This document shows positions 1 to 7,163 of a stretch of 8,743 nt of DNA, one piece after another (position 1 is the stretch's first letter; every line of letters starts with the position of its first letter). The stretch covers positions 201 through 8,943 of the forward strand of contig PLYB01000322.1 in NCBI GenBank assembly GCA_003151655.1, written 5' to 3'. Source of the stretch: Gallionellaceae bacterium (GTDB lineage: Bacteria > Pseudomonadota > Gammaproteobacteria > Burkholderiales > Gallionellaceae). The position numbers were made by a program, and so were the translations under genes. The notes below the pieces were generated by a model. It ran no database searches, had not been told where the DNA came from, and saw nothing but the letters and a program-made list of their open reading frames with translations.

Positions 1-1196
1 GGCCCCATGATGACATCGCATTGTTTGAATGCTTCGACAAAGTCCTGCGCGATCAGACGGCGAATTTTTTGTGCCTGCAAATAGTAGGCATCGTAGTAGC
101 CGTGGCTCAGCACATAAGTACCGATCATGATACGGCGCTTAACTTCAGCACCGAAACCTTGCGCGCGCGACTTTTCGTACATGTCAGCGAGATCAGAATA
201 TTCCGGGGCGCGATAACCGTAGCGCACACCGTCGAAGCGCGACAGGTTGCTGGATGCTTCTGCCGGAGCCAGCACGTAATACACCGGAATGGACAACTTG
301 GTGTTGGGTAAGCTGATGTCAACGATGGTCGCGCCGAGTTTTTTGTATTCGGCGATGGATGCTTCAACTGCTTCTGCCACGTCGCTGCTCAGTCCTTCGG
401 CGAAGAACTCTTTCGGTAGACCGATACGCAGACCGTTTAACGGTTGCGCCAAGTCGCGGGCGTAATCCTCTTTTTCACGTTGCAAACAAGTGGAATCGCG
501 CTCATCGAAACCGGCCATGGTATTGAGCAGCAGCGCCAAGTCTTCTGCACTGCGCGCCATCGGGCCGGCCTGATCGAGGCTGGAGGCGAAAGCGATCATG
601 CCGTAACGCGACACCACACCATAGGTCGGCTTCAGGCCGGAAATGCCGCACAGTGCGGCAGGTTGACGAATCGAGCCGCCGGTGTCGGTGCCGGTTGCGG
701 CGGCGCATAAACGCGCAGCAACGGCAGCCGCCGTACCGCCGGAAGAGCCGCCGGGAACGCGCGCGGTATCCCACGGATTTTTTACTGATCCGAAATATGA
801 AGTCTCGTTGGACGAACCCATGGCGAACTCGTCCATATTGGTCTTGCCGAGATTCACTGCGCCCGCATTGTTGAATTGCGAGATGACGTGTGCATCGTAG
901 GGCGAGACAAAGTTATGCAGCATCTGGGAGCCGCAAGTGGTGCGCCAGCCTTTGGCACAGAAGATGTCTTTTTGTGCGATGGGAATGCCGGTCATGGCAT
1001 CGGTGCTCCCTGCGGCCAAGCGGGCATCCGCCGCGCGCGCCTGTGCCAGCGAGACTTCCGGGTTCAGCGTGATGTAAGCGTTGAGTGCCGGATTGAGCTT
1101 GGCGATACGGTCGAGATAGCTTTGCGTCAGTTCGACGCTGGAAATTTTTTTGGCGCGCAATGCGTCGCCGAGTTGTTTGAGTGTGGCGTTTATCAT
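1..1196 (-). CDS. gatA: Asp/Glu-tRNA amidotransferase subunit A (partial, 3' end outside window)
   Basis: GatA is the amidase subunit of GatCAB. It hydrolyses glutamine and passes the ammonia to GatB, which converts Glu-tRNA(Gln) or Asp-tRNA(Asn) to the amidated form in the cytoplasm. My translation of the minus strand gives 398 codons from the ATG at 1196-1194 to the left edge, out of about 485 usual for the family. The amidase-signature Ser-cisSer-Lys triad is visible: Lys76 in IAQKDIF, Ser151 in PGGSSGG and Ser175 in DTGGSIRQPA. The family-typical stretch GTYVLSHGYYDAYYLQAQK lies near residues 359-377. The start gives a normal GatA N-terminus (MINATLKQLGDAL), and no closer in-frame start fits. 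There is no purine-rich ribosome-binding site just upstream, because the spacer from gatC is occupied by an inverted repeat. It is downstream of gatC in the same direction; gatB would be expected beyond the left edge. Confidence 0.97.
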   Translation of the reverse strand, partial: MINATLKQLGDALRAKKISSVELTQSYLDRIAKLNPALNAYITLNPEVSLAQARAADARLAAGSTDAMTGIPIAQKDIFCAKGWRTTCGSQMLHNFVSPYDAHVISQFNNAGAVNLGKTNMDEFAMGSSNETSYFGSVKNPWDTARVPGGSSGGTAAAVAARLCAAATGTDTGGSIRQPAALCGISGLKPTYGVVSRYGMIAFASSLDQAGPMARSAEDLALLLNTMAGFDERDSTCLQREKEDYARDLAQPLNGLRIGLPKEFFAEGLSSDVAEAVEASIAEYKKLGATIVDISLPNTKLSIPVYYVLAPAEASSNLSRFDGVRYGYRAPEYSDLADMYEKSRAQGFGAEVKRRIMIGTYVLSHGYYDAYYLQAQKIRRLIAQDFVEAFKQCDVIMG

Positions 1197-1208
1197 TTGT
1201 TTGGAGAG

Positions 1209-1281
1209 AAGGGTGAAGAGGGAAGGGGGAAGGGGAAACCTCCGCGCCGCTTTTACTCTTCTCCCTTCTCTCTTCTCCCTT
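1209..1281. repeat. Heptad purine/pyrimidine inverted repeat between gatC and gatA
   Basis: Left arm 1209-1234 (purine-rich on the plus strand) pairs with right arm 1256-1281 (pyrimidine-rich). Of 26 positions, 22 are Watson-Crick, three are G.T and one is T.T (1214/1276). After one mismatch the stem adds three A-T pairs (1236-1238 with 1252-1254), leaving a GC-rich loop at 1239-1251. Both arms show a degenerate 7-nt period: on the minus strand GGGAGAA, GAGAGAA, GGGAGAA in one arm and TTCCCCC, TTCCCTC, TTCACCC in the other. It fills nearly the whole 87-bp spacer. In the gatCA transcript the three G.T pairs become C.A, so the RNA stem is weaker than the plus-strand reading. It looks like a dispersed intergenic repeat or small non-autonomous element; that origin is inference. 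Confidence 0.85.
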
Positions 1282-1283
1282 AA

Positions 1284-1571
1284 TTATTCAATTACCTGCG
1301 GCACAAGGTACAAGCCATGCTCCACTTGTGGAGCTACAGCTTGAAAAGCTTCGCGCTGATTGGTTTCTGTAACGACATCCTCGCGCAAACGCTGGCTAAG
1401 CTCCTGACTGTGCGACATCGGGGCGATACCGGTGGTATCGACCGCCTGCATTTCGGCAATCAAACCGAAAATGTTCGACAACTGCGTCTGGGCAGTCTGC
1501 ATTTCCTCTTGGGTCATCGCCAGACGGGCCAAGCGGGCGACTTTTTCAACATCGGCTATATTCAAAGACAT
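1284..1571 (-). CDS. gatC: Asp/Glu-tRNA amidotransferase subunit C
   Basis: GatC is the small subunit that wraps around and stabilises GatA in the GatCAB amidotransferase. The product is 95 residues, the usual length, starting MSLNIADVEKVARLARLAM and ending in the typical EHGLYLVPQVIE. The frame is open further upstream to a TTG at 1592, but the ATG at 1571 gives the family-standard N-terminus, so I use it. No strong Shine-Dalgarno sequence is visible before it. It is the first gene of the leftward gatC-gatA unit, divergent from mreB across 88 bp, and I see no convincing sigma70 promoter for it in that gap. The distance to gatA (87 bp) is long for this pair and is accounted for by the inverted repeat. 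Confidence 0.96.
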   Translation of the reverse strand: MSLNIADVEKVARLARLAMTQEEMQTAQTQLSNIFGLIAEMQAVDTTGIAPMSHSQELSQRLREDVVTETNQREAFQAVAPQVEHGLYLVPQVIE

Positions 1572-1585
1572 ATTAGTGTAACGCT

Positions 1586-1614
1586 TTATCAAAACGAGCT
1601 TAATAGGTTATCAT
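1586..1614 (+). promoter_or_regulatory. Candidate sigma70 promoter for the mreB operon
   Basis: TTATCA at 1586-1591 (4 of 6 to TTGACA) and TATCAT at 1609-1614 (5 of 6 to TATAAT) are separated by exactly 17 nt. This predicts a transcription start near 1621 and a leader of about 39 nt before mreB. It is the best plus-strand match in the 88-bp divergent gap between gatC and mreB. The call rests on consensus matching by eye only. Confidence 0.4.
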
Positions 1615-1647
1615 AAACACCTTAAGCGGCGTACCCCTTCTCAATTT

Positions 1648-1651
1648 AAGG
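1648..1651 (+). promoter_or_regulatory. Ribosome-binding site of mreB
   Basis: AAGG lies 8 nt before the mreB ATG at 1660, the normal spacing, and supports that start. The wider TTAAGG at 1646-1651 is complementary to CCTTAA at 1620-1625, so a weak leader stem could mask it if transcription starts upstream of 1620. Confidence 0.6.
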
Positions 1652-1659
1652 CAAGAAAT

Positions 1660-2703
1660 ATGTTCAATTACTTTAACGGATACTTTTCCAACGATTTGGC
1701 AATTGACCTGGGCACAGCAAACACCCTGATTTGGGCGCGTGGACAGGGCATTGTACTGAATGAACCCTCAGTGGTGGCAATTCGTCAGGAAGGCGGCCCT
1801 AACGGTAAAAAAGTGATTCAACAAGTTGGTCTTGCGGCAAAGCAGATGTTGGGCCGTACACCCGGCAACATCACGGCTATTCGGCCGATGAAAGACGGTG
1901 TGATCGCCGACTTTACTGTTACCGAACAAATGCTCAAGCAGTTTATCCGTCGTGTACACAAATCCAGTATTTTTACGCCCAGTCCGCGCATCGTGATTTG
2001 CGTGCCTTGCGGCTCCACCCAGGTTGAACGTCGTGCTATCCGTGAATCTGCTTTCGGGGCCGGTGCGCGCCGCGTCGAGTTGATCGAAGAGCCAATGGCC
2101 GCGGCCATCGGTGCCGATCTGCCGGTGGAAGATGCAACCGGCTCGATGGTGGTGGATATTGGTGGAGGTACCACCGAGGTGGGTGTGATCTCACTTGGCG
2201 GTGCGGTTTATTCTGGCTCCGTGCGTGTTGGCGGCGATAAATTCGATGAAGCCATTATCAACTATATTCGCCGTAACTACGGCATGCTGATCGGTGAAAC
2301 AACCGCCGAGCAAATCAAAAAAGAAATCGGTTCTGCCTTCCCCGGCAGCGAAGTGCGCGAGATGGAAGTAAATGGTCGTAACTTGGCCGAAGGTGTGCCG
2401 CGCAGCTTCACTATCTCCAGCAACGAAATTCTGGAAGCTCTCACTGATCCGCTTAACAGCATCGTGAGCGCGGTGAAGACTGCGTTGGAACAAACTCCTC
2501 CGGAACTGGGTGCCGATATCGCCAGCAAAGGCATGGTGCTTACCGGCGGCGGCGCATTGCTGCGTGACATCGATCGCCTGCTGATGGAAGAAACAGGTTT
2601 GCCAGTGGTGATCGCCGATGATCCGTTGACTTGCGTGGTACGTGGTTCCGGCAAGGCGCTGGACAGAATGGACAAGTACAGCAACATCTTCACTAGCGAC
2701 TAA
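1660..2703 (+). CDS. mreB: Rod shape-determining protein MreB (bacterial actin)
   Basis: MreB forms membrane-bound antiparallel double filaments that orient the elongation machinery around the cell and binds ATP. The product is 347 residues, the standard length. The actin-fold signatures are clear: phosphate-1 loop DLGTAN at 16-21, phosphate-2 loop DIGGGTTEV at 166-174, the hinge segment EEPMAAAIGADLP at 143-155, and the adenosine motif TGGGALL at 295-301. The short N-terminal stretch MFNYFNGYFSND carries several aromatic residues and resembles the membrane-inserting N-terminus of Gram-negative MreB. The start is supported by AAGG at 8 nt. It is the first gene of the operon, and mreC starts 7 nt after its stop. 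Nothing is missing or broken. Confidence 0.98.
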   Translation: MFNYFNGYFSNDLAIDLGTANTLIWARGQGIVLNEPSVVAIRQEGGPNGKKVIQQVGLAAKQMLGRTPGNITAIRPMKDGVIADFTVTEQMLKQFIRRVHKSSIFTPSPRIVICVPCGSTQVERRAIRESAFGAGARRVELIEEPMAAAIGADLPVEDATGSMVVDIGGGTTEVGVISLGGAVYSGSVRVGGDKFDEAIINYIRRNYGMLIGETTAEQIKKEIGSAFPGSEVREMEVNGRNLAEGVPRSFTISSNEILEALTDPLNSIVSAVKTALEQTPPELGADIASKGMVLTGGGALLRDIDRLLMEETGLPVVIADDPLTCVVRGSGKALDRMDKYSNIFTSD

Positions 2704-2710
2704 GTTTTCT

Positions 2711-3625
2711 TTGGACGATACACATTCTTTTCGTTTTTTTAATCGCGGGCCAAGTGCGCTTGCGCGATTGGTGTTCTTCGTCGCTCTTTCCTTGTTGCTG
2801 TTATTCGTGGACGCCCGTTTCCAATATCTGGAATCCACGCGTACCGTTATTTCTATTCTGGTCTATCCCTTTCAGCGCTTAACCGCATTGCCCGGCGAGG
2901 CCTGGCACCAAGTTGGCTCGTATTTCGAAACGCAAACCCGCTTGATTGGGGAAAATGCCCGGTTTCGCGAGCAACACAGTGTGGACGCGGCAGAGTTGAA
3001 TTTGTTGCAAGAGTTGAAGGCGGAAAATACGCAGCTGCATAATTTGCTCGAAGTGGCACAACGGGTGAATCATCCGATGCAAATGGCGGAGATCGCCTAC
3101 ATTGAACGGGATATTTTCAAGCGCAAGATCTTTGTAAGTAAAGGTGCCAAGGCTAATGTTCAGCCCGGCCAAGTTGTCATGGACGATATTGGTATTGTCG
3201 GGCAAGTCACGCGTGTATATCCGTGGTTATCCGAAGTGACCCTGGTAACCGATAAGGATCACGCAGTGCCGGTGGAAATTTTGCGCAATGGCATAAGGGC
3301 AGTCGTGTTTGGTTCCGGCGACATCAATGAACTCGCACTGCGCTACATGCCAATCAGTTCAGACATTCAGGTTGGCGATGTATTGGTGACCTCCGGTATA
3401 GATGGCACTTATCCTGCCGGTTTGCCGGTGGCCAAGGTGATCAAAATCGAACGGGATCCTGCCTATCCCTTTGCACGCATTGTCTGTATGCCTATGGCAG
3501 GCGTGGACAGGCATCGTTATTTGTTGATTGTTTCCGGTTCACAGGAATTGCCTCCGCGTCCTGATCCCGCGCTAGCGGCGAGCGACGATAAATCCAAAAT
3601 CATCAGCAAGCGGAAGCCCCAATGA
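2711..3625 (+). CDS. mreC: Rod shape-determining protein MreC
   Basis: MreC is a bitopic inner-membrane protein whose periplasmic part binds PBP2 and activates the RodA-PBP2 synthase. From the TTG at 2711 the product is 304 residues: a short cytoplasmic tail ending NRGPSALAR, one membrane helix at about 19-34, a likely coiled coil at about 72-118 (heptad-like LLQELKAENTQLHNLLEVA), then the two beta-barrel subdomains to about residue 275 (for example FVSKGAKANVQPGQVV and GDVLVTSGIDGTYPAGLPVA). The C-terminal 25 residues are a polar tail. The open frame extends back to a GTG at 2642 inside mreB, but that would add 23 unlikely residues and a 62-nt overlap. No ATG exists before residue 123, so I choose TTG; TAAG at the end of mreB, 6 nt upstream, is a weak ribosome-binding site. 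Its stop overlaps the mreD start by ATGA. Confidence 0.95.
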   Translation: MDDTHSFRFFNRGPSALARLVFFVALSLLLLFVDARFQYLESTRTVISILVYPFQRLTALPGEAWHQVGSYFETQTRLIGENARFREQHSVDAAELNLLQELKAENTQLHNLLEVAQRVNHPMQMAEIAYIERDIFKRKIFVSKGAKANVQPGQVVMDDIGIVGQVTRVYPWLSEVTLVTDKDHAVPVEILRNGIRAVVFGSGDINELALRYMPISSDIQVGDVLVTSGIDGTYPAGLPVAKVIKIERDPAYPFARIVCMPMAGVDRHRYLLIVSGSQELPPRPDPALAASDDKSKIISKRKPQ

Positions 3626-4140
3626 GTGCAGATTTCCCCAAAGATCAGGAGTTTTTGCTGCCCGCAAATCCCTTGTTCATCGCGTTTAGTTTGTTTGTGG
3701 CGATCTTGCTGAATTGGTTGCCTTGGCATGGCTGGGGTTTGATCTTAAGGCCGGACTTTGTGGCCTTGGTGTTGCTCTACTGGTGTGCCCATAAACCGTA
3801 CAGTGTCGGTATTGGAATTGCATGGACCGTCGGGATTTTGACCGATGTGGCAGATGCGAGCCTGTTCGGTCAACATGCGCTGGCGTATGCCGTGCTGGCG
3901 TTTGGCGGAACCGTGCTGCACCGCCGCATCCAGATGTTTGACCTGCGCCAACAGACCATGCAGATATTTCCGCTGCTGTTAATCAGTTATGCAACTTATG
4001 CGGCAGTACATTGGCAAGTGCGCGGAATTATCGTGTGGGAGTATTTTTTCGGCTGCGTAGTTTCCGCCGCAATGTGGATTCCCATGACCCTGCTGTTACA
4101 AACCTTGCGCCGTCCCCGGTCTGACCCCAACGAGTTATGA
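3622..4140 (+). CDS. mreD: Rod shape-determining protein MreD
   Basis: MreD is a polytopic inner-membrane protein of the elongasome that works with MreC. The product is 172 residues, typical for the family (about 160-180). I see five to six hydrophobic helices, at roughly 17-35, 41-56, 61-78, 85-100, 112-130 and 138-160, with a polar C-terminal tail RRPRSDPNEL. Family-typical features are the LRPDFVALVLLYW segment near 42-54 and GILTDVADASLFGQHAL near 71-87. It overlaps mreC by ATGA at 3622-3625 and mrdA by ATGA at 4137-4140, an arrangement expected to couple translation of the three. GGAAG within the end of mreC may serve as its ribosome-binding site. Confidence 0.95.
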   Translation: MSADFPKDQEFLLPANPLFIAFSLFVAILLNWLPWHGWGLILRPDFVALVLLYWCAHKPYSVGIGIAWTVGILTDVADASLFGQHALAYAVLAFGGTVLHRRIQMFDLRQQTMQIFPLLLISYATYAAVHWQVRGIIVWEYFFGCVVSAAMWIPMTLLLQTLRRPRSDPNEL

Positions 4141-6032
4141 AGCATCGTATCGAGCTGAAAAATCATCAGCGCGAAATTTTTTATTTCCGTCTGCGCCTAA
4201 TGCTTAGCCTTGGCTTCGTGTTGCTCATGTTGCTCATCTTGCTGCTGCGCTTTGTGTATCTGCAAGTAGTGAAACACGAATACTTTCAGACTTTGGCCGA
4301 GAGCAATCGCATCGCGGTAATACCCGTGGTACCCAATCGCGGACTGATTCTGGATCGAAACGGTGTGGTGCTGGCGCGCAACTATTCCGGCTACACATTG
4401 GAGATCGCCACGCGCAAAGTGGTTGATCTGGAAGCGACGATAAACGAATTGTCCACCCTGGTGAATATTCAGCCCAAAGATCGCAAGCGTTTTAAGAAAT
4501 TGTTGGCCGAGAGCCGCAACTTTGACAGCTTGCCGATTCGTAACCGTTTGAGCGATGAGGAAGTGGCGCGTTTTGCCGCACAGCGTTACCGCTTTCCGGG
4601 AGTGGAGATCAAGGCGCGGCTGTTTCGTGAATATCCCTTTGGTGAAGGCACCTCGCATTTGATCGGCTATATCGGGCGCATCAACGACAAAGATGTCGAA
4701 CAATTGGAAGAAGATGAAATCGCATCCAACTATCTCGGCTCGGACTACATCGGCAAAACCGGTCTTGAGCAAAGCTATGAAAAAGAGTTGCACGGCACCA
4801 CCGGTTTCGAACAAGTTGAAGTGGATGCAGGAGGGCGCGGTGTACGTTCGTTGTCGCGCAGCGCTCCCGTGTCGGGTAACGACTTGACGTTGACACTGGA
4901 TGCCAAATTGCAGGAAGTGGCAGAACAGGCATTCGGAAAATATCGCGGCGCTTTGGTGGCAATCGATCCCAGCAATGGCGACATATTGGCCTTCGTCAGC
5001 AAACCCGGTTACGACCCGAATCTGTTCATTGACGGTATCGATAGTGAAAACTGGGACGAACTGAACAACTCGCCGGATGTGCCGCTGAATAATCGCGCGC
5101 TGCGCGGCCAATATCCGCCGGGCTCTACCATCAAGCCATTCATGGCACTTGCCGGCTTGTTTTACGGGCGCTCACCCAGCTATACCATCCACGATCCCGG
5201 CTATTACACACTGCCCGGCAGTAGCCATCGATATCACGACTGGAAACAGGGCGGGCACGGCAGTGTGGACATGTTCAAGTCCATCGTGATTTCCTGCGAT
5301 ACGTATTATTACGGCTTGGCCACTGAACTGGGCATAGACAAGGTACATAGCTACCTGTCCCAGTTCGGTTTCGGCCAAAAGACCGGGGTGGATATGGAGG
5401 GTGAGGTTTCCGGTTTATCGCCGTCGCAAGAATGGAAGATGAAGCGGCATAACCAGGTCTGGTATGCCGGAGATACAGTTTCTGCCGGTATCGGACAAGG
5501 ATATAACCTGGTCACTCCGCTACAGCTTGCCTCGGCTACCGCAACCTTGGCCAACGATGGCATCGCTTTCAAGCCCCATTTCGTGAAACAGATAAAGCGC
5601 ATCCCGGCCGGCGCGCCCGAGCCGGAACCCCAGCCGATACACGATATGCATATCAAACCGGAATACATCGATCTGGTCAAACGCGCGATGGAGGCGGTTA
5701 CCCAACCGGGTGGAACGGCCGCCGGTGCCAGTGCCGGTGCACCATACCGCATGGCGGGAAAGACCGGAACGGCACAGGTGATCGGCATGAAACAAGGCGA
5801 GAAGTATGTCGCGAATAATATTTCCGAATACAATCGCGACCATGCCTGGTTCATTTCTTTTGCACCCGTGGAGAAGCCGACGATCGCGCTGGCCGTATTG
5901 GTGGAAAATGGCGGCCACGGCGGATCGACTGCGGCACCGATCGCGCGCAAAGTGTTGGACTATTATTTACTCGGAAAAGTGCCCACACCGCTGGAGTCGG
6001 ATAATGAAAAAGAGGGTGCCGAACATGACTGA
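4137..6032 (+). CDS. mrdA: Penicillin-binding protein 2 (peptidoglycan D,D-transpeptidase)
   Basis: PBP2 is the class B transpeptidase that cross-links new peptidoglycan during cell elongation, paired with RodA. The product is 631 residues, close to the E. coli protein (633). Order: cytoplasmic tail, single membrane anchor at about 21-44, the pedestal/dimerisation domain with NRGLILDRNG at 67-76 and GRGVRSLS near 233-240, then the transpeptidase domain. Catalytic motifs are complete: STIK at 330-333 (nucleophile Ser330), SCD at 386-388 (the SxD form usual for PBP2) and KTGTAQ at 542-547. The C-terminal tail is acidic. The start overlaps the mreD stop by ATGA. The stop is followed by only 18 nt before rodA, which is in the same reading frame. 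Confidence 0.98.
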   Translation: MKHRIELKNHQREIFYFRLRLMLSLGFVLLMLLILLLRFVYLQVVKHEYFQTLAESNRIAVIPVVPNRGLILDRNGVVLARNYSGYTLEIATRKVVDLEATINELSTLVNIQPKDRKRFKKLLAESRNFDSLPIRNRLSDEEVARFAAQRYRFPGVEIKARLFREYPFGEGTSHLIGYIGRINDKDVEQLEEDEIASNYLGSDYIGKTGLEQSYEKELHGTTGFEQVEVDAGGRGVRSLSRSAPVSGNDLTLTLDAKLQEVAEQAFGKYRGALVAIDPSNGDILAFVSKPGYDPNLFIDGIDSENWDELNNSPDVPLNNRALRGQYPPGSTIKPFMALAGLFYGRSPSYTIHDPGYYTLPGSSHRYHDWKQGGHGSVDMFKSIVISCDTYYYGLATELGIDKVHSYLSQFGFGQKTGVDMEGEVSGLSPSQEWKMKRHNQVWYAGDTVSAGIGQGYNLVTPLQLASATATLANDGIAFKPHFVKQIKRIPAGAPEPEPQPIHDMHIKPEYIDLVKRAMEAVTQPGGTAAGASAGAPYRMAGKTGTAQVIGMKQGEKYVANNISEYNRDHAWFISFAPVEKPTIALAVLVENGGHGGSTAAPIARKVLDYYLLGKVPTPLESDNEKEGAEHD

Positions 6033-6050
6033 TCGTTTTCGAGAGATCGC

Positions 6051-7151
6051 ATGATCAATAAAAAGGAATTACAGCGCCGCTTTATGGTGCATCTGGATCC
6101 GATACTGTTAATGGGCGTCGGCCTGCTGCTGTTAGTCAGTCTGATCGTGCTGTACTCGGCCACCGACAGTAACTTGCTGCGTGTTTTCGGACAGTTCGTT
6201 AACATTCTGGTCGCATTCGCCGCCATGTGGATCGTCGCCAATATGCCGTTGCACTATTTGATGCGCAGCGCGGTGCCGATATATATTTTTGGCTTGCTGT
6301 TGCTGGTCGGCGTGGCGTTGTTCGGCGACATCAGTCACGGCGCAAGACGTTGGCTGAACATCGGCGTCGCCACGATTCAACCTTCAGAGCTGATGAAGAT
6401 CGCCGTACCTTTGATGATGGCTTGGTATTTCGAAAAAAACGAAGCCACCCTTACCCTGAAAAATTATTTTGTAGCGGCATTGTTACTGTTGATTCCGCTA
6501 GCATTGATTGCCCGCCAACCGGACTTGGGCACGGCCTTGCTGATCGGTGCCAGCGGATTCTATGTTTTATTCCTTGCCGGGCTGAGCTGGCGCATCATGG
6601 TGGGTATGGCGGTGGCTGCCGCCGCTGCTGCACCATTCCTGTGGTCGATGCTGCACGACTACCAGCGTCATAGAATTCTCATGCTGCTCGATCCATCGCA
6701 AGATGCCCTGGGTAAAGGCTATCACACCATTCAGGGCATGATCGCGGTGGGTTCGGGCGGCATATTGGGCAAAGGTTATTTGAACGGCACGCAAACCCAC
6801 TTGGATTTTTTACCGGAGCGCACGACTGACTTTATCTTTGCGGTTTACTCCGAAGAGTTCGGCTTTCTCGGCAATTTAATTTTGCTGGGCATCTATATCT
6901 TTGTCATCGGGCGCGGTTTCGTCATCACCGCCAATGCCTCGACTTACTTTACGCGGTTGATGGCGGGCAGCATTACGCTCTCATTTTTTACCTATGCTTT
7001 CGTTAACATGGGTATGGTCAGCGGCATCCTGCCCGTAGTTGGCGTGCCATTGCCACTGGTAAGCTATGGCGGTACATCTATGCTAACCCTGCTGCTTGGA
7101 TTTGGCATGTTGATGAGTATTCACACGCATAAACAATTGGTTAAAACTTAA
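6051..7151 (+). CDS. rodA: Peptidoglycan glycosyltransferase RodA (SEDS family)
   Basis: RodA polymerises lipid II into glycan strands as the partner of PBP2. The product is 366 residues with about ten membrane helices, as usual. Visible signatures are GARRWLNIG at 97-105 (Trp101 aligned with the conserved SEDS Trp), IQPSELMKIA at 109-118, RQPDLGTALL at 155-164, and the large extracellular loop with FLPERTTDFIF at 253-263, whose Asp260 corresponds to the essential catalytic Asp of the family. GVPLPLVSYGGTSML at 331-345 is the C-terminal SEDS signature. The ATG at 6051 is preceded by GAGAG at 6041-6045. The gene follows mrdA by 18 nt, and its stop overlaps the ribosome-binding site of rlpA. 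Confidence 0.98.
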   Translation: MINKKELQRRFMVHLDPILLMGVGLLLLVSLIVLYSATDSNLLRVFGQFVNILVAFAAMWIVANMPLHYLMRSAVPIYIFGLLLLVGVALFGDISHGARRWLNIGVATIQPSELMKIAVPLMMAWYFEKNEATLTLKNYFVAALLLLIPLALIARQPDLGTALLIGASGFYVLFLAGLSWRIMVGMAVAAAAAAPFLWSMLHDYQRHRILMLLDPSQDALGKGYHTIQGMIAVGSGGILGKGYLNGTQTHLDFLPERTTDFIFAVYSEEFGFLGNLILLGIYIFVIGRGFVITANASTYFTRLMAGSITLSFFTYAFVNMGMVSGILPVVGVPLPLVSYGGTSMLTLLLGFGMLMSIHTHKQLVKT

Positions 7152-7155
7152 GGAG
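7149..7155 (+). promoter_or_regulatory. Strong ribosome-binding site of rlpA overlapping the rodA stop
   Basis: TAAGGAG is a near-perfect Shine-Dalgarno sequence, 8 nt before the ATG at 7164. Its first three bases are the stop codon of rodA. It fixes the rlpA start and is the best ribosome-binding site in the window, suggesting rlpA is translated independently and well. Confidence 0.85.
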
Positions 7156-7163
7156 TCCTCACG

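Noticed and set aside
444..900. Plus-strand open frames of 70-90 codons over gatA
   Set aside because: They run antisense to gatA, whose catalytic motifs are intact in the minus-strand translation; the plus-strand frames have no motif.
1209..1281. Reading the gatC-gatA inverted repeat as an intrinsic terminator
   Set aside because: In the gatCA direction the hairpin is followed by a mixed sequence leading into the gatA start with no U-tract, and terminating there would cut gatA from its operon. A rightward reading would end in the middle of gatC antisense, where no rightward gene precedes it.
1572..1592. Upstream extension of gatC to the TTG at 1592
   Set aside because: The extra seven residues are not typical of GatC, whereas the ATG at 1571 gives the standard 95-residue protein.
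2191..2838. A 215-codon minus-strand frame across mreB and mreC
   Set aside because: Antisense to two well-supported genes, no motif, no ribosome-binding site; a shadow frame.
4197..5111. A 304-codon open frame on the minus strand opposite mrdA
   Set aside because: It lies entirely antisense to the PBP2 gene, has no recognisable domain, and its residue composition (many His, Gln, Phe and Arg) is that of a shadow frame.
6030..6053. mrdA and rodA are in the same frame, separated by one TGA and six sense codons, so readthrough would make a PBP2-RodA fusion
   Set aside because: PBP2 ends in the periplasm and RodA begins in the cytoplasm, so such a fusion would not fit the membrane topology. rodA has its own ATG and GAGAG site. 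The shared frame is a one-in-three chance event.
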